This document shows positions 1 to 8,744 of a stretch of 64,000 nt of DNA, one piece after another. The notes under the pieces are model-generated. The model worked only from the letters and a program-made list of their open reading frames with translations. It ran no database searches and was not told where the DNA came from. The DNA comes from S015-6 sp964384945 (GTDB taxonomy: Bacteria > Desulfobacterota > DSWW01): assembly GCA_964384945.1 (NCBI GenBank), contig CAYLMK010000002.1:248001-312000 (forward strand). The letters are read 5' to 3'. The position numbers and the translations under genes are program-made. Position 1 is the first letter of the stretch, and every line of letters begins with the position of its first letter.

Positions 1-35
1 GCTTCGGCAAGGCCTGCCTCTCGCGCCGGCAGCGC

Positions 36-1610
36 TCAGTGAGCACCCATCGCTCCGGCACTCGGGGTCCCCCTTCGAATGAGGAAAACCAGGAAGAGCG
101 GCACAACGAAGAAGAGGGTATCCAGCAAGAAGGCGTCGTTGAAGGCCAGCATGAAGGCCTGCCGGTTGAGTTCTTCGTAGATCAGGCCGAGGGATGGGCC
201 GATCCCGTGCCCCGAGGCCATGCCCGCATGCAGATCCATCCACTGCCGGATTTGCTGCAGGGCATCCTGAAAGGGCGGGTCGTAAGGGGTGAGATGCTCC
301 GTGAGGCGATGGTGATGAAACTGGGACCTCCGGGCAAGTTGGGTCGTCATCACAGCCACCCCGAAACTTCCCCCGAGATTTCGCACCAGGTTGAAAACGG
401 CCGAGGCATTGCCCATTTTTTCTCGCGGGACCCGGCCGACCGTCAGTGTGGCCAGGGGAACGAAGAAGAGCCCGAGCCCGAACCCCTGCACGAGGCGGGG
501 CCAGAGGATGGCATCGAAGTCCGCCTCGAGGCTGAACCCGCTCATCAGGTGCAGGGCGTACGCATTGATCGCAAGCCCTGCGAAGAGAAGATGACGGGCA
601 TCCACCTTCTGCATGAGCCGCGCCGTGACCGGCATGATCAGGAGGGACGTAACCCCTCCCGGAGCCAGGACCCAGCCCGCCCACCAAGGCGTATAGCCCA
701 TCAGCTTCTGGACATAGATCGGAAGAAGCACGAGGCTTGCGAAGAAGGCAAAGAAACCGAGGAACATGACCAGGTTCCCCATGGCGAAGGACCGGTCTCG
801 GTATACCCGCAGGTCCACGACAGGGTTGGCCCGGGTGAGTTCGTTCACCACGAATAGGATCAGGGCCGTCCCCGACAGGACGGAAAGATTCCGGATCATG
901 GGGGAGGCAAACCAGTCGAGCCGTTCGCCCCGGTCGAGCACGAGCTGCAGGCAGCCGATGCCGACGATGAGCAGGCCGATCCCCCGGTAGTCGATTCTCG
1001 TGCTCTTCTGCCTCAGATAGGGCGGGTCCTTGATGAAGAAAAGGGCCATGAAGGCCGAAAGGATCCCCACCGGGAGATTGATGTAGAAGACCCACCGCCA
1101 GTTCCAATTGTCCGTGATCCAGCCGCCCAGAATGGGCCCCAGGATCGGGGCGAAAACGATCCCCATGCCAAAGATCGCCATGGCCTTCCCGTGCTCCTCC
1201 GGAGGGAAGGTCTCGAGCAGGATGGCGTTCGACAGCGGCTGGAGGCCCCCGCCGCCCACGCCCTGGAAAACCCGGCACACCACCAGCATCCCCAGGCTCG
1301 TGGCTGCGCCGCAGGCGAAGGAACTCAGCGTGAAAAGCCCCACGGACATCAGCAGGTACCGCCTTCGGCCGATGCGGCTCGCAAGCCATCCGCTCATGGG
1401 GATCACGATCGCGTTGGAGACCAGGTAAGACGTCAACACCCAGGTCACCTCGTCCAGCCCTGCGTTCAGGCTCCCCTGGATATGATTCAGGGAGACATTG
1501 ACGACGGTCATGTCGAGGATTTCAATGAAGGTGGGGATCATGACCGTGACGGCGACGAGCCACTTGTTCGGGGATGGACCGACTCCCATCGGATGCGCCG
1601 TCCTTGTCAT
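36..1610 (-). CDS. DHA2-family MFS drug efflux permease (EmrB/QacA-like)
   Basis: Inner-membrane proton-coupled exporter of the 14-TM DHA2 group, about 524 aa. The sequence shows many hydrophobic helices, the TM1 motif LDMTVVNVSL typical of EmrB/QacA proteins, SGWLASRIGRRR after TM2 (the MFS motif A loop) and GPILGGWITDNWNWRWVFYI (motif C followed by the WRW(I/V)F motif). It lies directly downstream of a HlyD/EmrA-type adaptor on the same strand, so the two probably form a tripartite pump with an outer-membrane channel not seen here. The start is uncertain. The frame is open from a TTG overlapping the adaptor's stop codon (1664); ATG 1610 and ATG 1589 are alternatives without a strong ribosome site. 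Substrate unknown. Confidence 0.88.
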   Translation of the reverse strand: MTRTAHPMGVGPSPNKWLVAVTVMIPTFIEILDMTVVNVSLNHIQGSLNAGLDEVTWVLTSYLVSNAIVIPMSGWLASRIGRRRYLLMSVGLFTLSSFACGAATSLGMLVVCRVFQGVGGGGLQPLSNAILLETFPPEEHGKAMAIFGMGIVFAPILGPILGGWITDNWNWRWVFYINLPVGILSAFMALFFIKDPPYLRQKSTRIDYRGIGLLIVGIGCLQLVLDRGERLDWFASPMIRNLSVLSGTALILFVVNELTRANPVVDLRVYRDRSFAMGNLVMFLGFFAFFASLVLLPIYVQKLMGYTPWWAGWVLAPGGVTSLLIMPVTARLMQKVDARHLLFAGLAINAYALHLMSGFSLEADFDAILWPRLVQGFGLGLFFVPLATLTVGRVPREKMGNASAVFNLVRNLGGSFGVAVMTTQLARRSQFHHHRLTEHLTPYDPPFQDALQQIRQWMDLHAGMASGHGIGPSLGLIYEELNRQAFMLAFNDAFLLDTLFFVVPLFLVFLIRRGTPSAGAMGAH

Positions 1611-1660
1611 CGTTTGATCGACGCCCGCCTTCCCCGGGCAAACGTTTTTCCGTCGGCGCC

Positions 1661-2749
1661 TCAAATCACGCCTGCGAGGGAAGAGAGCGGCCAGGGAAGG
1701 GAAGCCTTTCCCCGGGGATATACGGTCACTTCAGCGGACATGCCCACGCGAAGGAGGGGCGTGTCCGGGCCCGGCGCATATCCGTCCAGAAGGATCTTGA
1801 CCGGAATGCGCTGCACGATCTTGACCCAGTTCCCCGTGGCGTTCTGGGGCGGAAACAGGGAAAAGGCGGCCCCTGTTCCGGAATGGATGCTCTCCACGTG
1901 GCCTCGGAACAGGTGGGCGGGGAAGATGTCCAGACGAACCTCCGCCTCTTGCCCCGGGCGGATTCGGTCGAGCTGGATCTCCTTGTAATTGGCCTCCACC
2001 CAGACGTCCTCAAGGTCCACGATCGCCATCATGGGGGCCCCCGGCTGGACGACTTTCCCCTCCTCGACCGACTTCTGGCTCACGTAGCCCCTGGCCGGCG
2101 AACGGATCTCCGTGTAGCTGAGTATGAGTTCCGCGTGGGCGAGCTGCGCTTCCGCGTTTTCGAGGTTCGTAACGCTGGAGGCGATGCGAGCCCGGGCGGC
2201 CTCGATCTGCGCCTGGGTGACGAGCCTCTGGGCGGCGAGGACCCGATTCTGGGTGACGGCCTGGTCGACCTGCTCCTTGGAGACCGAGCGCTTTTCCCAT
2301 AGAGTCTCGGCACGGGCGAGGTCGATTTTGGCCTGCGCCAGCCTAGCTTCGACGAGTCGGTCCTCGGCCTCGGCCGCCTTCAGACCGATCTGGGCTTCCT
2401 CATGGTGCGTGCGCGCCGCGGCGAGGGCGGCCTTGGCCATGCGAACCTTGAGGGCAGGGTCCTCGGGATCAAGCCGGACAAGGAGCTGGTCCCTTTCGAC
2501 CACCTGGTTGTCCTCTACCAGGACCTCAACCACCGTTCCGGGTACACGGGCGCTGATCGGATAGATCGTGGCATGAACATACGCGTTGTCGGTGCGCACC
2601 CGGGTCTTGCTGTAAAGATAATAGAAGGCCGCGGAGGCCAGCCCGACGAGGAGCAGGAGAACGAGCAGAACAAGGGAGGCCCCTCTGCGTCCCAACGAAT
2701 TCGTATTCGCATGTTTCTTCTCCCTCCGATCGTCTCCATGGCCCGCCAT
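1661..2749 (-). CDS. HlyD-family periplasmic adaptor (EmrA-like)
   Basis: Membrane fusion protein of a tripartite efflux pump, 362 aa. One N-terminal membrane anchor (about residues 25-47) is followed by TRVRTDNAYVHA and then a biotinyl-lipoyl half (GTVVEVLVEDNQVVERDQLLVRLDPED). A long alanine- and glutamate-rich coiled coil follows (about 95-215), then the second lipoyl half (IRSPARGYVSQKSVEEG) and a beta-barrel region with NATGNWVKIVQRIPVKI, a signature of EmrA proteins. The partner MFS gene starts at or just after its stop. The next gene upstream lies on the other strand, so transcription must begin in 2750-2986. Substrate unknown. Confidence 0.9.
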   Translation of the reverse strand: MAGHGDDRREKKHANTNSLGRRGASLVLLVLLLLVGLASAAFYYLYSKTRVRTDNAYVHATIYPISARVPGTVVEVLVEDNQVVERDQLLVRLDPEDPALKVRMAKAALAAARTHHEEAQIGLKAAEAEDRLVEARLAQAKIDLARAETLWEKRSVSKEQVDQAVTQNRVLAAQRLVTQAQIEAARARIASSVTNLENAEAQLAHAELILSYTEIRSPARGYVSQKSVEEGKVVQPGAPMMAIVDLEDVWVEANYKEIQLDRIRPGQEAEVRLDIFPAHLFRGHVESIHSGTGAAFSLFPPQNATGNWVKIVQRIPVKILLDGYAPGPDTPLLRVGMSAEVTVYPRGKASLPWPLSSLAGVI

Positions 2750-2986
2750 GCGCGCTCACCCCCGCTTCTTCGCCCTGCCCTGATCGTCTTCATCGCTCGC
2801 CGCTGCTGGCGTAATTGTTCTTTGTACCATAGGGCATCGCTCCGCGTAAACACTTCGCCCTCGCCTTTCCTCTCCGGGCGCCCTCGTCCGGGCACAAGAG
2901 GTCCCGGGGGCTTGACCTCGGTCGAGGCAGATGAAAAGATGTTCCCGCCCGAGGCCCCAAAAAACCAAAGAACAGGAGGTATCACG

Positions 2987-3280
2987 ATGGTTGCAGTGAT
3001 CGCAAAGATCCGGGTGAAGAAGGGAAAGGCCGAGGAACTCGTCCGGTTGCTGAAAGACATCCTTCCTTCGGTGAAAAAGGAGGCTGGCACCCTCTACTAC
3101 ACCGTGAACCGGGACCGGAGCGATCCGAATCTCGTGGTTGTCGTGGAGAAATACAAGGACGATGCGGCCTTTCAGGCGCATTCCTCGACCCCCTACCTGG
3201 CGCAACTTTTCGGCAAGGCGCAGGCCCTTGTCGAGGGAAACATGGAATTGATGATGATGGACGAGATCGCCTCCATTTGA
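2987..3280 (+). CDS. ABM-family (antibiotic biosynthesis monooxygenase-like) small protein
   Basis: A 97-aa dimeric alpha+beta barrel protein. The sequence fits the ABM/YgiN family: MVAVIAKIRVKKGK at the start, a central TLYYTVNRDRSDPNLVVVVEKYKD (E-x-Y/W region) and the helix FQAHSSTPYLAQLF, where HxxT/SxxY is characteristic. Relatives include quinol monooxygenases and heme-degrading enzymes, but many have no known activity. An aggaggt ribosome site lies at 2974-2980, seven bases before the ATG. The next gene begins 23 bp after the stop on the same strand, so the two are probably co-transcribed. Divergent from the EmrAB pair. Confidence 0.82.
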   Translation: MVAVIAKIRVKKGKAEELVRLLKDILPSVKKEAGTLYYTVNRDRSDPNLVVVVEKYKDDAAFQAHSSTPYLAQLFGKAQALVEGNMELMMMDEIASI

Positions 3281-3303
3281 GGCGCGCTCCGGGAGGCAAG
3301 GCG

Positions 3304-3816
3304 ATGAGGCTTTCAGGGACTTTCCCGTGCGATTTCCCCCCTGAGCTCTACCAGAAGTACCTGGCCGACGAGGAGGCGCTCGCCTATCTCAGCCGGAATC
3401 ACCCGGAAATCCGCGACGTGCAGGTCCTGGAGAACCGAACGGAAGACGACAAGGTCTACCTCAGAATGAAGTATACGATGGAGGTCTCCATGCCGGGACC
3501 GGTCAAGAAGGCCCTGGGCGGAGCCAGCCACTCCTTCGTGGCAGACCTCATCCTCGATACCAGGAACAACACCGCGACCGTTGAATTCAATCCCTCCAGG
3601 CTGGGGGAGAAGATCAAGGCAGGGGCAAAGCTTGCCTTCGAGAAGCAAGGGGGACACTGGGTTCAGCGCCTGGAAGGCGACGTTACGGTCAAGATCCTCG
3701 GCGTGGGAAGGATGGTCGAGAAGTACATCGCGGAGAAGTTTCAGCAGTCATACGCCATCGAGGCCAGACTCCGGAACGAATACATCCACAAGGCCTGTCG
3801 GGGGCAGCAAGCCTAG
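3304..3816 (+). CDS. DUF2505/SRPBCC-like protein
   Basis: 170-aa soluble protein with no signal peptide. Its pattern resembles the DUF2505 branch of the START/SRPBCC lipid-binding fold: an N-terminal strand ending in CDFPPELYQKYLADEEALAYL, a middle beta-sheet (YLRMKYTMEVSMPGPVKK, TATVEFNPSRL) and a long C-terminal helix (VEKYIAEKFQQSYAIEARLRNEY). The likely role is binding a hydrophobic ligand, which is inference. The ATG at 3304 follows a gggagg ribosome site (3291-3296). An upstream TTG in frame overlaps the previous stop but lacks this signal. Converges on the cytochrome gene on the other strand. Confidence 0.6.
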   Translation: MRLSGTFPCDFPPELYQKYLADEEALAYLSRNHPEIRDVQVLENRTEDDKVYLRMKYTMEVSMPGPVKKALGGASHSFVADLILDTRNNTATVEFNPSRLGEKIKAGAKLAFEKQGGHWVQRLEGDVTVKILGVGRMVEKYIAEKFQQSYAIEARLRNEYIHKACRGQQA

Positions 3817-3895
3817 GGCCCACTACCGTCCCCCTCGGAACCCGCGCACCGCGGCAGGGCAGGACGGCCCCTCCCCTCGACCGGCGCCTCGACGC

Positions 3896-4342
3896 TCAGG
3901 GTACCCCCTGAGCGTCCGCCCCTGGTGCGAGGGGATCTTCCCCCCGGTTCTTGGAGGATACCGGCGCCTGCTCCCTGGCCTTCTCCCGGATGTCGTGGCA
4001 ATCCGCACAGTGAATCGGCGCCTTCGTGTCGCCCGCCTTTTCCCTTCTCTCGAGGTGGCAGCCCCTGCAGAGCTTCATCTTCACATCGAAATAGGCAGGG
4101 GCTCCCCCCTCCCTTTCCGCCTCCATCCTGCCCTTGTGGCACTCACCGCAGGGCCTCTTCGCGCCCTCCTCCGCCTGATGATGGCAGACCTCGCACCCGA
4201 TGCCCAGCCGGACCTGATGACCCCTGTGGTCGAATGTCGCCGGCCCAATGTCGGTGTCGAAGCGGACCTGCTCGGGCCCCTGCTGAGGGAGTCCCGCGGC
4301 AAGCAGAACCACGCCCACAACGGGAAGCCAAACGTAGCGCAT
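3896..4342 (-). CDS. Small tetraheme class III-type cytochrome c
   Basis: 148-aa exported cytochrome. A short N-terminal hydrophobic stretch (MRYVWLPVVGVVLLAAG) looks like a Sec signal. Four heme-binding motifs follow: CEVCH, CGECH, CRGCH and CADCH, with extra histidines (FDHRGHQ, CHH) able to serve as distal ligands. This matches the cytochrome c3/c7 family of periplasmic electron carriers of sulfate and metal reducers. The C-terminal 30 residues are Pro/Ala/Asp-rich and not obviously part of the fold. It is the last gene of the minus-strand block, 179 bp after the PotD-like lipoprotein gene, and its redox partner cannot be told from sequence. Confidence 0.85.
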   Translation of the reverse strand: MRYVWLPVVGVVLLAAGLPQQGPEQVRFDTDIGPATFDHRGHQVRLGIGCEVCHHQAEEGAKRPCGECHKGRMEAEREGGAPAYFDVKMKLCRGCHLERREKAGDTKAPIHCADCHDIREKAREQAPVSSKNRGEDPLAPGADAQGVP

Positions 4343-4521
4343 GGAACATACCACGGAAACGCCGTTCTCGAACACCGCCGGGGGGAGAGGCGGCCGAGCT
4401 GTGAGCGGATCGGTCAACGGGAAGGTGCGGGGATCGGGGAAACCTCTGACCAGGCCCTTCAGGGGGCGGGCGGCGCCTGCCCCCTGAGCCCTGATACCCG
4501 GGGCCGGGGCCCCCGGACTTC

Positions 4522-5673
4522 TTATTGCCGGTGCTTCTTTGCGGCTTCCCACATCTCGCCGAAGGCCTTTTCGGTCTCTTCGCTCATCACCCGCCAGATC
4601 GCCACGGTCTTGAAGTAGTCGTTGTCGCCCACGTGGAACATCTTGACCTCCTCCGCCGTCAGGAGCGGGGCCACGTTGTTCACGACCGGCGAGACGCCCT
4701 GCGAGCGGACCACCTCCGCCTGGACCTTCGGCGAAAGCTGGTAATTGATCCACTCTTCGCAGAGCCGCTTCTTCATGCCGGTGGCCACGTGGGTGATGCA
4801 CCACAGGTCGATCCAGGCGGTCCCCCCCTCCTTGGGGCTGGCGATCATCCATCGGCCGCCCTTCTTGTTGGCCGCCGCAGCGGCAAAGCCCCAGTCGGTA
4901 GCCAGGGCGAGCTCCGGAAACTCGTCAGGGTTCGCCGATCCGTCCCAGAGGCTCTTGGCGTTCTTGGCCAGCAGGTCGAGTTTCTGCTGCAGCTTTTCTC
5001 GGTCGAGCTTGTTGATGTCGAAGATCTCGTCGTAGCTGTAGCCAAGGGACAGAGCGGTCACCCAGACGTTGCACTTGGGGAAGTTGTTGTTGATCGTATA
5101 CTTGCCGGCGTATTGCTCGTCCCAGAGGACATTCCAGCTGTCGACGGCTCCCTTGACGACTTCCGTATTGTAGGCCAGCCCGTAAGGACCGCAGTTGTAA
5201 GGAAGGCCGTAGCGCTTCCCGTTGTGCATGACCGACTCATCCGTCTTGAAAAAGGGGAGCATGTTCCCGAAATTGGGAACGTTCTTCAGATCCACCTCGG
5301 CCAGGTACAGGCTTCCCTCGTTGAACATATAGAAGCGCGGCGTCTTGGCCAGGTCGGCGGGCGGGGAGATCAGGTCCGCCGTGCCGTTCTTCGCCGCCAT
5401 GTAGAATTCATCCTGGTCCGTCGGGTTGTAAATCTGCAGCTCCACATCCGTGTTGAACTTCTCTTTCACCAGGGCCTTGAAGCCATCGGCGAACGGCTCC
5501 GCGTACCCCGCCCAGCAGGTGATCCGGATGACCTCCTTGGCCGGGGCGGCCTGCTTCGCCGCCGCGGGTTCCTGCGCAGGAGCGGCCGGTTGAACCGTTG
5601 TTTCCTCCGCCTTCTTGCAGGCGGCGGGCATCAGAACCAAGGCCAGCAAAACCAGGTAGGTCCATTTTCGCAT
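4522..5673 (-). CDS. PotD-like extracellular solute-binding lipoprotein (orphan)
   Basis: 383-aa lipoprotein: n-region MRK, hydrophobic stretch, lipobox MPAAC with the lipid cysteine at residue 19, then a Pro/Ala/Lys-rich linker to about residue 47. The rest is a periplasmic binding protein of the spermidine/putrescine (SBP_bac_8) type, with VIRITCWAGYAEPFADGFKALV at the start, YGLPYNCGPYGLAYN in the middle and WINYQLSPKVQAEVV near the end. No ABC permease or ATPase of the polyamine type is adjacent. It may therefore act with a distant transporter or as a chaperone-like binding protein, as MxaJ does in mxa operons (analogy only). It follows the VWA gene by 132 bp on the same strand. Confidence 0.85.
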   Translation of the reverse strand: MRKWTYLVLLALVLMPAACKKAEETTVQPAAPAQEPAAAKQAAPAKEVIRITCWAGYAEPFADGFKALVKEKFNTDVELQIYNPTDQDEFYMAAKNGTADLISPPADLAKTPRFYMFNEGSLYLAEVDLKNVPNFGNMLPFFKTDESVMHNGKRYGLPYNCGPYGLAYNTEVVKGAVDSWNVLWDEQYAGKYTINNNFPKCNVWVTALSLGYSYDEIFDINKLDREKLQQKLDLLAKNAKSLWDGSANPDEFPELALATDWGFAAAAANKKGGRWMIASPKEGGTAWIDLWCITHVATGMKKRLCEEWINYQLSPKVQAEVVRSQGVSPVVNNVAPLLTAEEVKMFHVGDNDYFKTVAIWRVMSEETEKAFGEMWEAAKKHRQ

Positions 5674-5805
5674 GTCCTTTCCTCCTCTTCCGATACCTTG
5701 TTTGGTTTGCCTCCCGGCATCCGGGAACCAGACCGCCTGATTCCGGATGTCTCTGGTTGAAACTCACCCTTCCATCGATCCGTGCTTGCGGACTGCCCGG
5801 GGCCG

Positions 5806-6819
5806 TCAACGCCCCATCCATGTCCCCCAGCAAAAGAACACGAACCCCGCCAGGAGAAGGAAGGGGGAACACGCCAGCCAGGCAGGTTCCACCCCTTTCG
5901 TATACTCCACTTCCCTGGCTCCCTGCAAGATGCTTTTCATAACCTCCTCCGAGGCATTCCTTTCCTCAGCCGGAAAGTACCGTCCGCCCGTCAGCCCGGC
6001 GATCGCCTTCAAGGGATCCTGCTCAAGCCTTGTCTTCAGGTGATTCCCCTCCTCGTCGAGGTAATAGCCGGCGATGGAATCCCCCTGTTCGCTCCGCATC
6101 GGAATCAAGACGCTCTTGCCCGAACCGATCCCCACCGTGAATATTCGGATGCCCGAGCGGGCCGCGAGGGTGGCGGCCTCGGAGATGGACGAAGGCTCCG
6201 CGTTCGTATCCTCGCCGTCCGAAAGCAAGACGAGGACCCGGGCCGCCTTTGCCCCTTCCTCCTCGAACAGGAAGATCCCGGTCCGGACGGCCTCCCCCAA
6301 GTCGCTTCCCGGCACCGTGATCTCGGCATCATGGATGTATCTGAGTATGTACCGGCAGAACCCGTAGTCACGGGTCAGGGGTACGACCTCGACCCCCTTG
6401 CTGGCGAACAGGAAGACGCCGATCCGCTCTCCCCGAAGCTCGGAGAGTATTGCCAGGGCAAAGTCCCTGGCCCGATTGAGCCGGTTGGCAACCGAGAAGA
6501 TCTTCCCGGCCTCGGCCGACAGCGCGGCGTCCTCGGCCAGCATGGACTTGGACACGTCGAGGCCGACAATGAGGTCGATTCCGGTCCGGTTGAAAACGGT
6601 TCTCCGGACCTGCACCTTGGGCCGAGCGAGGGCAAAGGACACCAGCAGGAGCGCGAGCCCGATCAGGACCATCCGGGAGACCGGTGCAGAACGACCCCTC
6701 GGCGCCCCTCCGAACCTTCGCTGCCAGGCCGCCACGCGCCGCATCGAAAGCAGGGATGCGGCGGCAAATACCGGAACCAGCAGCAGCAACCAGAGATAGG
6801 CAGCTCCGTCCAGGGCCAT
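5806..6819 (-). CDS. VWA-domain membrane protein (MxaL/BatA-like position)
   Basis: 337 aa with an N-terminal membrane helix (about 7-25), a second at about 50-66, a von Willebrand A domain (about 84-290) and a C-terminal helix (about 308-330). The MIDAS metal site is present as DVSKS, with SDGEDTN as the second part, so it probably binds Mg/Ca. It is the last member of the run MoxR, DUF58, Ig-like protein, VWA, small TM protein, VWA. The order matches mxaR-S-A-C-K-L, where it would be mxaL. Known modules of this type mature or activate a periplasmic client enzyme; the client here is unknown. Starts 13 bp after the preceding stop. Confidence 0.85.
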   Translation of the reverse strand: MALDGAAYLWLLLLVPVFAAASLLSMRRVAAWQRRFGGAPRGRSAPVSRMVLIGLALLLVSFALARPKVQVRRTVFNRTGIDLIVGLDVSKSMLAEDAALSAEAGKIFSVANRLNRARDFALAILSELRGERIGVFLFASKGVEVVPLTRDYGFCRYILRYIHDAEITVPGSDLGEAVRTGIFLFEEEGAKAARVLVLLSDGEDTNAEPSSISEAATLAARSGIRIFTVGIGSGKSVLIPMRSEQGDSIAGYYLDEEGNHLKTRLEQDPLKAIAGLTGGRYFPAEERNASEEVMKSILQGAREVEYTKGVEPAWLACSPFLLLAGFVFFCWGTWMGR

Positions 6820-6832
6820 CTTCCATCCGTCT

Positions 6833-7582
6833 CTATTTGCGAATCCTTCTTTCGAGCGGTTCTCCCGGGGCGTATCCCCCCTTCTCCGGAATCACCGCTT
6901 CCAGGTTGTCCCTAAGGTCGAGCCTGTCCCTGTCCGGCTGGGCGACCGACAGCTTCTTGACGTAGATGTCCGCATGGAGCAGTTCCAGGTTCCACCTCGG
7001 GATGTTTCGCTCCAGGCTGGAGACGCTCGCCTCGTCCACCGCCTCGATCGCCGACTTGAATGCGGCGATGGCCGCCGCAAGGGCGGCTCCCACCTTCTTC
7101 CAGTTGTTCTCCGTCTCCAGGACGACAAAGGCCCCCAGAAGACGCACGGCCCCCTCGAGGTTGTAAACGCGCCAGGCAACCTCGTTCCTGGGGGGGTCGC
7201 CCCCGGTGAGAACGACCCCGCATCGGTCCTTCATCGATGCGAGGTGGTCCTCCAGTCTCCGGTAGAGATCCGGAACGTCGCGCTCCAGCCTGCGGTTGAA
7301 CTTGGCCAGCTGGACCTGGTGCAGGAGGTCGATGGCAACCCGCCACTCTCGCTGGAGGATTCTGAGTTCAATCTCGGGCAGGGTCGGCGTAATGCTCCGG
7401 TAGGCCTCCAGGGCCGAACGGTCCTCCACGATCCGGTCGGCCTCGCGGATCCGCTCTTCGAGGAATTCGCTCTGTCGGGCCCGCCGGGCGGCCTTCCCAA
7501 ATCCGAGAAGGCCTTCGACGCCGAGGGCCAGGCAGAGGATCCCTCCCACGAGCAGCCAGTGGATCGACAAGCGTTTTCCCAT
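6833..7582 (-). CDS. Single-pass membrane protein between two VWA genes (MxaK-like position)
   Basis: 249 aa. One N-terminal membrane helix (about 9-27) is followed by a largely helical, charged domain (ARRARQSEFLEERIREADRIV, LPEIELRILQREWRVAIDLLHQVQLAKFN, KVGAALAAAIAAFKSAIEAVDEASV), probably facing the periplasm. I recognise no catalytic motif. Its place between two VWA genes downstream of MoxR and DUF58 genes is the place of mxaK in methylotroph operons, and the single-pass topology fits. Sequence similarity to MxaK was not tested. Gaps of 31 bp and 13 bp to its neighbours indicate one transcript. Confidence 0.7.
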   Translation of the reverse strand: MGKRLSIHWLLVGGILCLALGVEGLLGFGKAARRARQSEFLEERIREADRIVEDRSALEAYRSITPTLPEIELRILQREWRVAIDLLHQVQLAKFNRRLERDVPDLYRRLEDHLASMKDRCGVVLTGGDPPRNEVAWRVYNLEGAVRLLGAFVVLETENNWKKVGAALAAAIAAFKSAIEAVDEASVSSLERNIPRWNLELLHADIYVKKLSVAQPDRDRLDLRDNLEAVIPEKGGYAPGEPLERRIRK

Positions 7583-7613
7583 GACCTACCCCCTTTCACG
7601 AATTCTAGCGCCG

Positions 7614-8726
7614 TCACATTCTCCGGAACCACGGGGTGAGGGGAACGAAGCCGTGGAGGGCCAGAAATCCCCACGCGAGCCAAAGGAAGATCCACCGCGT
7701 TTCCCTTTTTCTCTTCTCAATCCTCGTGAGCAGCCTGTTCTTTTCCATCTCGTGGATTCTCGCATAGACTTCTTCGATCTTCGCATGCTGGAACGTCCGG
7801 GGCATGTAGAAGATCTGTCCCGGGGGGCCGTCTCCGTTCCCGTTTTCCATGGCCCTCTTCACCTCGGGGGTCACGTCGCCCTCGACCACGATCAGATAGA
7901 GCCTCACGCCGAGTTGCTGGATCAATTTCACCACATTGACGAAGTTCGGGAGGCCCTTTCGCACGTCCTCCTCGCTCTTGTTGGCCTCGATCCTTCCGTC
8001 CGAGAAGATCACGATGGCCATGCCGTGCCCGAATCGAATTCTCCTCAGCTTCTCGGGGACTTCCACCCGCCGAAGCGTCCGCCCCAGCAGGGAATGGCGC
8101 AAGGTGTTGATCTCCTCGAGGGAGAGTTGGTTCTCCTCGGGAAGCAGAACGAAGAAGACGCTCAAGGCCAGCCATGCGGCATAGGAGGCATTCGTCGCAC
8201 CCCCGACCGTCATCTCGCGGTGGACGATCGAATCGGATCTCCGGCTGAGGAGAAAGAGCTTTCTTTTCAGGATCTCCCTGTCGAACGTGGGCGGCGCGAT
8301 CAGCCTCGCGAAGCTCGAGAAGGCGATCACCCCGATCAGGTCCTCTTCGCCCCGCAGATCCACGAAGCTCTCGGCCCCCTTCAGGGCCACGTCCCCGAGC
8401 GTCAATCCGCTGCCGTCGCCCGCCGGCCTGCCCATCGAGCCGGACAGGTCCTGCACCAGCATGACCCACTTGGATTCCAGAAAGGTCCTCTCCCAGTAGC
8501 TCGCATACCGGACGTTGGCCAAGGCGAGCACCAGGAAGAGCAGGAACAGGAGACCCAGCGCATCGGGCCCGTGCATCTTCAGTCCGCCCGGGCCCAGATC
8601 CTTTCCGAGAAGGCTCACGTCCGAAAAGGTCATCGTTCTCGGAAACCTTCGCTTCGCATAGAAGAGAAGCGGTAGGACCGGGAGCAGAAGCAGCGCCCAT
8701 GGGTACTGCAGTTCGATCTCTTCCAT
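7614..8726 (-). CDS. VWA-domain membrane protein (MxaC/BatA-like)
   Basis: 370 aa. An N-terminal helix (YPWALLLLPVLPLLFYAKRRF) and a second helix (ALGLLFLLFLVLALANV) precede a VWA domain with MIDAS residues DLSGS and FSDGRIEAN. A C-terminal helix (RWIFLWLAWGFLALHGFVPL) returns to the membrane. VWA proteins of this kind sit in MoxR-linked modules and are thought to bring substrates to the MoxR AAA+ ATPase or assist metal insertion. It starts 18 bp after the Ig-like protein gene. Its length and topology are typical of MxaC/BatA proteins. Confidence 0.85.
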   Translation of the reverse strand: MEEIELQYPWALLLLPVLPLLFYAKRRFPRTMTFSDVSLLGKDLGPGGLKMHGPDALGLLFLLFLVLALANVRYASYWERTFLESKWVMLVQDLSGSMGRPAGDGSGLTLGDVALKGAESFVDLRGEEDLIGVIAFSSFARLIAPPTFDREILKRKLFLLSRRSDSIVHREMTVGGATNASYAAWLALSVFFVLLPEENQLSLEEINTLRHSLLGRTLRRVEVPEKLRRIRFGHGMAIVIFSDGRIEANKSEEDVRKGLPNFVNVVKLIQQLGVRLYLIVVEGDVTPEVKRAMENGNGDGPPGQIFYMPRTFQHAKIEEVYARIHEMEKNRLLTRIEKRKRETRWIFLWLAWGFLALHGFVPLTPWFRRM

Positions 8727-8744
8727 CGGCCGGGCCTTCCCCCT

